From the NCBI GenBank assembly GCA_029378245.1, contig JARKIF010000138.1:1-64000 (forward strand): 64,000 nt of DNA. The letters are read 5' to 3'. The notes under the pieces were generated by a model. The model worked only from the letters and a program-made list of their open reading frames with translations, ran no database searches and was not told the origin of the DNA. The stretch comes from Roridomyces roridus. Its lineage: Eukaryota > Basidiomycota > Agaricomycetes > Agaricales > Mycenaceae. Shown in pieces: positions 54,901 through 64,000 of this stretch; the stretch's first letter is position 1, and each line of letters opens with the position of its first letter. The position numbers and the translations under genes are program-made.

Positions 54901-57082
54901 ACCAGTTCGGGACGATCATGAGCAGCTTGACCGGGCAGCAGTTCCCGAGTGATCTCCGGCCATTTTGGATTGGTTGTCACCGTCATGAAGATGTCGACCT
55001 TTCTGTAGTAGCGTGCGATTGCCATCGAGTCCTGGAACTGCTGGCCCATGTGCCGTGGCCCACCCTGATAGCTTGACGGCAAGACAGTGCGTTGACCGAG
55101 GTCATTGAGGTCCACAGCGTCGTCTGCCCCATGTATCGCATCTTCGAGCCCATTGTAGAGAGCCGCACGTAGCTTCGGCTGGTTAAAGCGCAAGTACTGC
55201 AGCCGATTTTGATCTGCCGAGGCCCACATGTCCACCAGATAGCGCTGGAACAAACGGCCACCACGTAAAGGAGTAGAGAATTCACCCTCACGTGCATGAA
55301 TCCTGTATGCAATGTACCGCGTCTGCGTGAGCCGCCGTGGTTTCTCCGCCTCCGGATCCTCCAGCTGGAGGTCTTGGTGCCAGCCCGGCTCCCCGCGAGG
55401 AAACAGCAGAACGTAGTAGAGGGGAGTATAACCAGGATGGCGATCGCTGATGCGCTGCAGAGGACCATCTCGTCGTCTGAGAATTATGTCCCTCGACTCC
55501 GCATTGGATTGATCACCTGGAAGAATAACAGCAACCTCGTCTGCTGTAGGCAAATTACCCCGACGGCGATGGACGTTCGGTGCCGCCCGGAGCCTGACAA
55601 CAGCCTCGTCTGTATCCGGGTGCTGGCGTAAGACCTCGTGTGCGTGCATGTAGATGGGCGCGTATTGATGATTCGCCGTTATCACATTTTGCAGCAGTTC
55701 CATGGTGTCTCGACGCAAATTGCTGTTGTTTTGCATTCGGTAGTCGAGAGCAGCGCGGGGCTCGAAGATGTACAGCTGGGCGTATATAGGCTGCTGACCC
55801 TGCGAGGGAATGAGAGCGCCCGCGCGGTGGCAGAGCTCGCCTTGAATCTTGAATACCGGAGGCCCACCGCCGCGGTTCACCGACTGATCCTCCTTGACCC
55901 CGAGAGAAGTGAAGGAAAGGGCGATATTGTACTGCCACATGTTGAGGCGAAACTCTTTTGACTGAGCATCATCGCCCTGAAGCAGCTGGAGTAGGGGAGC
56001 TGGGGGAGGTTCAAGATCAGCAATTTGAACCTTCCCGTGGTCGCAGCATGACCCAAACTTGGGTGCACCCAGGGAAGAATCGGTTATCTTCTCATCCATC
56101 CAATGGAGAGCTTTGCAGTGGCGACACTTGACATTCATGCGGCCAAGGTCATGTCGAGCCGCAGGTTCCGTGTATGGACGACGCGCTGGAGGGAGTCTGC
56201 GCAGCTGAGCAGCAGTCAGTGCAGGGGGTGCTGACAACCACGTCAGCATCCATTGTAAAAGATGCCAAAGAAAAAAAGAGACATACCTGGCGGTCTCGGT
56301 TGGATTGCACGCACAGGAGCATTTCCCCGCCCACGTCCGCGTGTCTGGCCCCGCCCCCGCCCCCGCCCACGGCCACGGCCCCGACCGCGGCCGGCTTGAG
56401 GAACAATCTGACCCGGCTCATCTTCGGATGCTTGATTGGGCTCTTCATCGCGCGGTAGGTTTTGCAGTGTACGCAGAGGTGGAACGCGAATCACCAGTCT
56501 AGGAGGAGGAGGATCCTGCACAGGCTGCTGTACCCGCGGAGGCAAACGTATCACCAGCCTCTCAATCGGCGGCGGTGGCAGCGGAGCTTGAAGAGTATTG
56601 GCGGCCCCGCTCCTTGCTTGTTGTTGACGCGCCAGTTGGCCGAGAGCACGTCTGGAAGGGCCCGCCTGCCCCGTTGGTGGCGGAGTTGGGAGTGCCAATT
56701 GGGCTGCTGGAAGACGGGCACCCCGACGGCCATTCGGTGCTTCCTGAGACACGGGTGTCAAGAGACCTTGCGGCTGCTGGGAAACAGTCAGATAACAGTG
56801 AGGAACTGACAAATTGAGGCTCACCCTGGATGATTGCGGCGTCGGTGACGGTGGACGATTCTCTTGGGGCACGGGATGTGGGATACGACGGCGTCGGCGA
56901 CTCGGGGTCTCTTGGAGCGCTGCCTGACGTTGGCGTTCGGCGTCCCTATGTCCTTCCCGCTCTTGCTCCAAGGAAGATAGTTCTGGGGGCGGCAGTCTTT
57001 CATTGGTCAGATTTTGAAAGGGAGCTCGCGAGGGACGCGGTGAACGACGTTGTTGGGAGGTGCTTGCATACGGCGGCTGCAT
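51964..57082 (-). CDS. Helitron Rep-helicase (RepHel)
   Basis: Exons join in frame from a Pro/Arg-rich N-terminus (start taken at 57082, MQPPYASTSQQRRSP; Met at 57211 also possible) across an intron near 56250 (RPPAPPALTAAQLRRLPPAR). A zinc-binding segment (CRHCKALHWMDEK ... FGSCCDHG) comes next. The Rep domain follows, with FMTVTTNPKWPEI, the HUH motif GLPHFHLLLFLA (about 54770-54800) and the two-tyrosine motif SFKYVFKYIQKG (about 54360-54390). An intron at about 54151-54207 links VVRLQ to VHLPGQHLVTFNPDDNA. The PIF1-type helicase part has Walker A NGPGGTGKTFVYRTV, LIVWDEIGMQDR, IFGGDFQQILPVVPKGS, INKAQGQSVKFVGLDLR and VALSRATSEQRVKVLL, ending DEVLLD. All catalytic motifs are present and no stop or frameshift was seen. 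It nicks and unwinds DNA for rolling-circle transposition. Confidence 0.92.
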
Positions 57083-57211
57083 GGCATTTTGCCTGGCCTG
57101 GCGAGAGCTTCGGGTGGGTCGTTTTGCCAGAGAGGGAGAGGATGGAGTTGGAGGAAGCCCGGTCCTGTAGCAAGGTGAGGAATAGTGGAAAGAAATAGAT
57201 CTGCGACGCAC

Positions 57212-57872
57212 ATTACAGCCTATCCGAGCGATCGTGTTTGTCCAAGGGCCGTCTCCTCAAGCCAGGTGAGTGATAGGATGCCAACGGCTGAGGTAGAAAG
57301 CGAGGAGAAAACAGAGGAAGGACAAAATCACAACACCATGTAACAGCTCAGACCAATTGGGGCACAAAAGGAAACGTGAAATGCGTGTTATTAAGGCTTA
57401 CAGCGAAGAACAGGTCGTTTTTATCTACGGCGGGTCGTATTTGCGGGAAGAACGACGCGATTCCATGAACGACGGGGATGTCACTTTTGAGGATTCTCGG
57501 GTGGAACGACGACGACGACGGAATTCGTGGATGTCAAGTAGCTTCAGAGCGTTGGGATGGCGCATTTCCCGAGAGAGAGGGGGGAAGAGCCAGAGGCCAC
57601 TGCCCGAGAGGAGTAGGTAGAGTGGACGCGCTTGTTTGTGCAAGCGTGCCCAAACGTCAAGAAGCTGGACGACGACCTACCAAACACGTTATACCGCCTG
57701 GATTTTGGCACGGTTTTGACTCAGTTGGGTTTAAAAGCATGTATTCACTCTGGAGCTCGGATTTCAAGCGAGAGGAACGGTGGACTATCGAGAATGAGCT
57801 GACCCAAAGCGAGCCTGCGATCTGATTGGCTGATATCCCTCTTACGTGACCCGTCTCTTTTGTATGTTTAGA
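57212..57872. other. Helitron 5' non-coding region
   Basis: About 660 bp between the element's 5' terminus and the Rep-helicase start, expected to hold its promoter. Only short ORFs, none convincing. Confidence 0.5.
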
Positions 57873-57957
57873 TGCACTCACTCTTCGTCGTGAAAATTCT
57901 TGTCATTGCTCGCAAACTTTACTTGCTCTCGAATATCCTGCCTCTCATTGATACAGA

Positions 57958-58577
57958 CTACGAGGTCGGAGGCGCAACAAGCATGAACGTGCCCGCAATC
58001 GGGTTTCCGAGGTTGACGGCTGCGGCAAAGGTGCTGATGTTGAAGTTGGTAATCGAGGTGTTGGAGTTGACGAGGGTTTGGGTCGCGAATTCTGCAGATT
58101 GATGGAAGAGCAGGAAGATGTATCTTTGAGAGGTTGGAAATTTGAATGTACTGTGAAAACTGCCACGCACCTGTGAGCATCCGAACCGGCAGGAGGAGTC
58201 GGTTGGAGGAATTCGGAAATGGCGGGGGTGCTGTTGACGAGGAGGCCGCCTTCGTTGTGGAAATTCCCACCCAAGAAGTGTCTACATGACCAGGTTGGTT
58301 CGGGTGTAATTGCTTCGCGGGGAACACCACACATACCTGATTTGCGCCAAGGTGGGATCTTGCGGCGTGAGTGCATCAGGGTCCAACGTAGCCACGACAA
58401 ACGGCCCTTTTCCTACATCTCCCGCAACATGGAACGTCGGCGGTCCAGCGGTGTCTAAGTTCGCCGTTGATATTTACCATGACGAGTGAGAGGAAGTGTA
58501 CCATTTCGGGGAACGTGTACTCCCGCGTGGAGCGTGATGGGCGGGCCCCTCGCTTGGGGCAAGGAAACCTCAAGTAG
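57958..58577 (-). pseudogene. PEBP-family gene, copy 2, lacking its 5' exons
   Basis: The text matches copy 1 exon by exon: EVSLPQARGPPITLHAGVHV, LDPDALTPQDPTLAQIR, HFLGGNFHNEGGLLVNSTPA, EFLQPTPPAGSDAHR, YIFLLFHQSAEFATQTLVNS and GNPIAGTFMLVAPPTS. Similarity ends at about 58577, inside the exon that should follow the signal peptide exon, so the first about 45 residues with the secretion signal are missing. The pocket motif DPDAP reads DPDAL here. The remaining frame is otherwise open. It is probably a dead copy made by the tandem duplication, whose edge, or the edge of the adjacent transposon, cut it. Confidence 0.8.
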
Positions 58578-58913
58578 CATCAGGAAATTTGTAGATAGCG
58601 GGTATTAGCGGACATGACTGATGAGCTTTGATAAGCCGATGCTGTGCCTACCCTTTCTCGTCCGCGCTCACCAGCATCCCACCAGCTCTCAACAGTATCA
58701 CGAGTCAGTCGTCGGCCTGGTACGGTGCACACCACGGCACATCAGGCCATCACCAGGTGGTCTACTGCTCACGGGCGCTCGCATGCTCTGACCAGATGCC
58801 TTCTATCTAGTATCTAGCCCACCGAAGTGTTAACCTGTTACCGCCTCACTCCTCTTCAAGCACCCTTTCCCGAGTCCAGCAATGTATATAAAGCTTGAAT
58901 ACATCCTTTTCAC
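58578..58913. other. Junction between duplicated block and Plavaka region
   Basis: About 340 bp with no gene. It starts where similarity to copy 1 of the PEBP locus stops and ends at the stop codon of the companion ORF. It may contain the end of the KDZ transposon. I could not identify its inverted repeat because the partner lies outside the window. Confidence 0.4.
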
Positions 58914-59564
58914 TCAACTACTGGTCTTGAGGTAGCGGCCAGCGACCAATACAGTACGATCCGGGTCCGAGTCATCCGCCTCCCTCTTGGGCCCACTCTG
59001 CCCGCCGCCATGGTCGCTATCATCATCCTCCGTCTCTGTATCCCCCCCCACGGGGCCCTCAATTGTCTCCTCGATGTACTCCATCACTGCTTTGACGGCT
59101 CGGACGTTCTGCAACAGGCTCTTGGTCGAGTGCGGCTTCGGGAATCGAAACTTCTCTGTCTCGTTGTGGCGTGCAGCTCCCAGATAGCCACGGAGCGGAG
59201 GCAGATTGGCATCGAGGTAGTCCTGCATCAGTCCTGCGTCTCGCACCCGAACCGACGTCTGGAGCTTCCGTGCTCTCAATTCAGCCTTAATGGCTCGTGC
59301 CACTCGGATGCGCCGCGGAGTCCTGGGCTGCTTGGGCAGCTGGACCGCAGGGTTTCGGAGCACTGTGTGAAGTTTCACGCAAGTCTCCGTGCTGACTTTT
59401 GTGTAATTGATGTCTGGCCAACTGCATCGGAGCTCAATTGACCTGGAACCGGGCAATAGAGCATTCCACTTACGTGTCCAGGTCCAGCGCAGTGCGCAGC
59501 TTCCCTGTCGCTTCCTTGAGAAACGCGTCCGCTGCCGACTGGTTTTCGTAGTCGTAGTATCCCA
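58914..59564 (-). CDS. Companion ORF downstream of the Plavaka transposase
   Basis: The start at 59564 reads MGYYDYENQSAADAFLKEAT, then KLRTALDLDT. A roughly 80-nt intron leads to ETCVKLHTVLRNPAVQLPKQ, RTPRRIRVARAIKAELRARK, VRVRDAGLMQDYLDANLPPL, RFPKPHSTKSLLQNVRAVKA, VMEYIEETIEGP and an acidic tail (DTETEDDDSDHGGGQSG) ending VLVAGRYLKTSS. It is on the same strand, about 80 bp after the transposase stop, and is therefore probably carried by the element. No domain recognised; the Arg/Lys-rich centre could bind nucleic acid. Confidence 0.5.
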   Translation of the reverse strand, partial: WDTTTTKTSRQRTRFSRKRQGSCALRWTWTRKWNALLPGSRSIELRCSWPDINYTKVSTETCVKLHTVLRNPAVQLPKQPRTPRRIRVARAIKAELRARKLQTSVRVRDAGLMQDYLDANLPPLRGYLGAARHNETEKFRFPKPHSTKSLLQNVRAVKAVMEYIEETIEGPVGGDTETEDDDSDHGGGQSGPKREADDSDPDRTVLVAGRYLKTSS

Positions 59565-59642
59565 TGGTCAAAAAGTCGAGAGTCGCCGAGTCGAGTGCAG
59601 AGCCACCAGTCTCGAAAAGGCAATATGTATTATTAATCACAT

Positions 59643-62600
59643 CTAGTAGCCACCAAAGCCCGTGTCGTCTTCAGGAATCTCTTCCTCCTCCTCTAATCCA
59701 AACTCGTCGTCATCCTCGCCGTCCTCCTCCGGCTCTTCTTCACCATCTTCGTCATCCTCTTCGTCTGAATCAGAATCATCCCCCGAGTCTTCGCGATCGC
59801 CAGCCTCTCGCGGTCCATCCTCCACTTCCACGTTATCCACTTGCATCGAGTCTTCCTCCTCCTCCACAACCGTGAGATTGACATGCCCGACCCCACCCCC
59901 CAAATAGCGCATGAACATGTCCCTGTCCGCAAAGCTAGGGCGGCCAGGCTGAGTCAGACAGATGAGTGCTGGGGGTGAGATTGACGCACATGTCGACATA
60001 ATAATTCATCCAGTCTTCAGTGTCGTTGATAGCACGAGCCGCAGTAGCATCCCGCGTGGCCAATAGGTCGTTGGTACGGCCACCCGCGAATACAGGAATA
60101 AGATGACAGCCCCGAATCACCTGGGCTGGGTCCAGGAATCCAAACGCGTACGGGTCCGACTCATGAACGAATCCCACCTTGGGAAGGCGCCCACGTTTGA
60201 TGCCTGCGCGATACCCCGGCTCGACGCCAAGCCATCTAACCCACAGGAACTCCATCGACTCTGGGGCCGTGCAGTCGATCGATGATGCGGTAAAGGCCGT
60301 AGTATGGAATACGCCGAGGAGTTGACAGTACCAGTACGGATGAGCGCCGGGCTCGTCTTCGGGAGAGCGAACCATGAGGAATGCGGAGAAGCGGGGATTG
60401 AGGGTGTCTCGGTCCCGCCGAACATCATATGTCGTGAAGTTGACGCGGAGGGTTTTGGTAGCATAGATTGTGTTGTTCACGATGAATAAGGTTTGGCGGT
60501 CGGCATGTGTGAACTCGTCGTGTGTGTCACCGTCAAAATCGCGGTGCCGAATTCGCCCCAGAAGGTGGTCCTGAAGCTTGGGTAAAAAGCCCTGGCAGAC
60601 ATGAGACAGAGAAAGAAAACAGGGGTTAGAGATTTACCGCGACAGCAGGATCTGCACTCTTGTCCGGTATGAACCGATATAGATCGATGGGACAGCGACG
60701 GGCATTGCTGGTATGGTGGTGGACATCGGGCGGTGTGTACCCCAAAGGTTCTTCACCAAAGCGGCCATGATGGGCATGCCTCCGCTTGGTGCGTGCAGCC
60801 ACTCGGGCGCGTTTTAGACGCATGTAACGCATGGCAATCTGCTTTTCATGCTCACGCTTGTTCGTCACCGAGTACATCCGCTTGACCTGGCGATGGAGAC
60901 TCTCGCCCTGCAGCAAAATCAGCCGGGCCCACTTCAATGGACAACGAAAACTCACCAGCTGAGTGGAGTATGAATCTGTGGGCCCAAAGAGCTCGATGGT
61001 CCGTACATAATCTCCGAGTGCATGCCACTTGTAGGTGTTGAGGTTCAGTGTCTTCTTCTTGGACTGTTTTGAGGCAGGGGCAGAGGCGACGGAGGCGCTG
61101 ACAGGTGCGGGAGTGTCAGCGGGAACGACTTGTGGGCGTGAAGCGGATCCGGCTGTCTCGGAGGCCCGTTGCTCCCGTCGTGCGCGCGCCGCAGTTTCTC
61201 GGGGCAGCTCGACAGTATTGAATTCGGAGCAGGTAGTATTTTTGAAGTCCCACATGAGTCGCCCAATCTCAGGGGTAAGCTTGCGGAGATGTTCTAGCGT
61301 CGGATCTGTATGCATCCGCAGCTTAGCCGCTGCATGCCACTCGGCCATCCGGTACAGGAGCTTGAGGACACGATCATTGTGTTCGGGAGGGAAAAGGCCG
61401 TCAAAGGCGGGAATGGCGCATTGGAGTAGGTCCTCAAAGTCACGGGCTCCCAGTTTTTTCATCTCGGAGGCATTGGTGGCAAAGCGGCGTATAGTGTCTG
61501 TCCCGAATCGTGGCATTTGACGGTAGCTACCGAAATGATCAGGAATCGCATATGGAGGAGGGCGTAACAGGACCAACCGACGATCCAGCTCGGCGACACG
61601 CTCTTTCCCATTTGGAAGGGCATACAAGAGCCGGATGAGATGGGTGAAGAGGTTTTTCCATACACCCAGCTCAAACTCATGCATAAAATCGACAACTAGC
61701 ATTTGATGCAAGTTAAAGTCGTCGCCGAGACGTTCAATGAAGGCATTCTGGGACAAGTGAGCATCCGAGGGTAGAGGCCGAATATAAGAGAGAGACTAAC
61801 CAAGGTCGGGACTGACGACGTTTCCGAAAGTAAATCCTCTACCCTGACCCCTTTGATGCCCATGGCCAAGTCGTATATGCAACGGCGCGCGATCTCGATC
61901 TTGTCTGCGAGGTACTTTCTCGCTCCTGTGATTCGAGCGGAAAGATCGCGAATCAATCCCATGCGGTTGAGGAGGGACTTGGACGTCAGACAGCGAGGGC
62001 AGGGACACTTGCCGTTGTCACGGATTGTGGCAATAAGAACCCTGGCAAGAAGGAAGTAAGCACTGGAGTATTATGGCGAAAGATGACTCACTTCTCGGGA
62101 TAGTCCGCCGAATAAGTGAAGAAACGTGGGTACACTCGCCGCTCGATTCCATCGGCACATTTGATGACAATCCCGTATGTGTACGCGTGGCAGAAGTCAT
62201 CGTCAAGGAGCAGTTTCCAAACGGCATGGAAAAGCTCCCGGCGACAGTGGGCCAAAATCTCGGCCTTTTGAGTTGTCCATTTGGCATGAAACTTGGAGAT
62301 TTCATCTTGGATGGCGTCGGGAAGCTGTCGAATGTTCTCGTGAGCCTGGGGAATGCAGAAGAAAAGATAACTCACTGAGGGGATATATGCAAGATGGTTT
62401 TCCGCACCAATCTCAGGTATAACACGGAAATATTTTGAAAGATTGGCAAAGAAGAGATAAATCGGCCAAAGCTTGGCCGTGCCGAAGTTGGCGAGATGAG
62501 TCGAATCTGAGAAGCCCATGAGCCCTGCTAGAGCCTTCTCGCGCTTGCATCCCAGGTCATCCGGAGGAAGCTTTCCGTGACGTTGAATGTGGTCATGTTC

Positions 62601-63835
62601 CTTGATGTACGCGTCGGAGTTGTATATCTCGCTCAGCACTCGTGTCTCCCGATCACTGCCGCGTGCGCGATGATACAGTTTGAAGGGGGAAAAATGAAAA
62701 TGCTTGGAGAGAGGGTCTTGAAATGCCGCTTTAATGACGGACACGAGCGGGCGGTAGTAGAGACCTGGTACCGCAAATGTGCGTGACGGAACACCAGAGG
62801 CTCCCGAGGGCACCGTGATCTCCACGCTCGTTTTTCGAAACTCCTCGAACAATGGCAAGGCGGTCTGGGACGCCTCGTCAACCTGCTTGTTGGCCCGGCT
62901 GGCTTTGAAATCCTCCAGGTCCTTCGCATTGAAGCGGGGGTCCCGAATGATATCCGCCAGCAGGTCCATCTGGGCCTCTGACTTGGTCGCGTGCCCGTTG
63001 TTGAGCCATCCGATGAGTGCTGTAGTTGTCCAACTCATCACCTTTGGGGCTTTGGGCGCAGGAGGGGAAGGAGTCGCATTCGCATTCGAGCTCGTAGCAT
63101 GTTGCCGTGAAAATTGTGTAGACAAGTCATCGAAAGAGATGAGCAGGTCCGGGTCATACGAAGGGCGGTGGAGATAGCTGCGCCACAAGCCAAACATATT
63201 GACGGCCGTATTGTACGTATCCCTGACAATGAGAGATATGCGGGGCAAAGCGGGCAAGGTTGGCGCTGCTGGTGTCGGCACTGGATCATTCGCCGGCTGT
63301 AACGGCTGAGGGAGAATATCCCTATAACGTGCGGGCTTCCGAATATCTCGTTTGGGACGGCCAAGTTGTGCTGGTGGCTCTGAGTCGGACCCTGCATGGA
63401 AAACAGGTACGGGACCCGCTTCAAAAGGTACGGGATCCGCTTCAAAAAAGGCCATTGGTACGTCTTCGTCCGGTGAAGGACTACGAGCGGTGAAAGAGGG
63501 CCCGGGAATGGGCAGTGTCTGCAGCGAGTATGAGCCGGCTCGTTCGGTGTGCAGTTGAGTGCAATAAGAAAAGAACGCACAGGTTCTGAAGAATTGGCTC
63601 GTTGCTTGCGTTGCTGCAGGGAGACTGGGGTTTTCAGGCTGGACCCCGGGGGCACCTTGCGCTTTTTGTTTGGAATGCCGACAACGCCGGGGGAGTTGGA
63701 TGAGCCTCTCTCACGACGGGCTGCAATTTGAAGAGTCTGGTGTTCCATCCATTTCGTGCAGCCCTTTCGGTGACGAGTGAGAGCAGCGTCGGATTTTGCC
63801 TTTGTTTCGCAGTTCGGGGCACCACAGAGGAACAT
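59643..63835 (-). CDS. Plavaka-type KDZ transposase
   Basis: The start at 63835 gives an N-terminal zinc-finger-like segment (MFLCGAPNCETKAKSDAALT, RHRKGC). Then come LGRPKRDIRKPARYRDILPQ, NMFGLWRSYLHRPSYDPD, WTTTALIGWLNNGHATKSEA, FHFSPFKLYHRARGS, CHAYTYGIVIKCADGIERRV and FFTYSADYPEKVLIATIRDN. The CPCPRC zinc motif follows, then LHQMLVVDFMHEFELGVWKN, RYMRLKRARVAARTKRRHAH, and the late blocks FIVNNTIYATKTLRVNFTTY, SMEFLWVRWLGVEPGYRAG, PKVGFVHESDPYAFGFLDPA and DRDMFMRYLGGGVGHVNL. It ends in a long acidic tail and DDTGFGGY. These blocks and their order define Plavaka transposases, common in agarics. Six or more short introns all restore frame and no stop interrupts it, so the enzyme may be functional. 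Confidence 0.9.
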
Positions 63836-64000
63836 GCAGACGAGGAAGAAGAGAAATATCAGCCGAGCAGTCGAAACTATCGCGCTGCCGGTGCGCGTCC
63901 GACCACTGAGCATAGACGGCTCAACGGCTGTGGTAGCAAGGACGAGTGAGACTGTTCCTGATTAGTACATAGAAATCACGAGTACATTGGCAGTATAAAT

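Larger units (their letters stand above)
50314..57872 (-). mobile_element. Complete autonomous Helitron (7559 bp)
   Basis: Read on the minus strand, the element begins TCTAAACATACAAAAGAGAC (57872) and ends in CTAG (50314-50317). A 6-bp-stem hairpin lies 7 bp before the CTAG, as canonical Helitrons require. It sits between A and T without target duplication. It encodes a Rep-helicase protein and a second gene. The boundaries are confirmed by the tandem paralogue: at about 47590-47610 the uninterrupted text GGGTTGATATGCACTCACTC matches GGGTTCATATATA plus TGCACTCACTC, the two flanks here, with nothing between. Both termini and the reading frames look intact, so the element may be active or recently so. 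Confidence 0.92.
58914..64000 (-). mobile_element. Plavaka (KDZ superfamily) DNA transposon, incomplete in window
   Basis: The transposase gene and its companion ORF define the element. The left limit given is the last supported coding base; the true terminus may lie anywhere in 58578-58913. The right end lies near or beyond 64000, so inverted repeats and target duplication cannot be shown. Confidence 0.65.

Noticed and set aside
59662..59907. Ser-rich plus-strand ORF
   Set aside because: It is the complement of the acidic tail of the Plavaka transposase.

Overview
The window is fungal nuclear DNA. Genes are dense and split by many short GT-AG introns (about 35-60 nt), and the mobile elements (a Plavaka-type KDZ transposon, a Helitron, a hAT-like MITE) together with the families seen point to a mushroom-forming basidiomycete (Agaricomycetes). 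A Mycena-like agaric is my guess only. I saw no rRNA, tRNA or CRISPR array. Coordinates of multi-exon genes are outer limits; introns were inferred by eye from splice sites and restored reading frames.

Layout. 1-9.1 kb: housekeeping and surface genes (3' end of an unknown gene, GPI-type cupredoxin, MFS sugar permease, small basic protein, single-pass membrane protein, branched-chain 2-oxoacid dehydrogenase E1 alpha, ZIP transporter). 9.2-12.2 kb: a decayed patch with a frame-disrupted gene, an 802-bp MITE with perfect 8-bp target duplication, and a RAD4/XPC pseudogene that has lost its BHD region. 12.2-22 kb: a caspase-like protein, a membrane protein, a class 3 lipase, and two tandem paralogues with a PD-(D/E)XK-nuclease-like motif pattern, followed by a transposase remnant. 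22.9-25.2 kb: an RPC31 pseudogene and a shuffled repeat. 25.3-46 kb: well-preserved genes (single-pass membrane protein, flavin monooxygenase, mitochondrial-type membrane protein, NCS1 nucleobase permease, dihydrofolate synthase, Ulp2-type SUMO protease, tRNA-splicing endonuclease subunit Sen15, carnitine acetyltransferase).

45.6-58.6 kb is a tandem duplication of [carnitine acetyltransferase 3' end - unknown gene X - PEBP gene]. The second copy was later split by a complete 7.56-kb Helitron (50314-57872, minus strand). The first copy keeps the empty insertion site, which fixes both Helitron ends. The Helitron carries an apparently intact Rep-helicase gene and an extra, possibly OB-fold gene. 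58.9-64 kb holds an apparently intact Plavaka transposase and a companion ORF; this element runs off the window.

The housekeeping genes cover mitochondrial and peroxisomal acyl metabolism, folate synthesis, SUMO removal and tRNA splicing, and do not form one pathway. The notable content is the duplicated and transposon-rich DNA, the paired nuclease-like genes, and the caspase-like gene.
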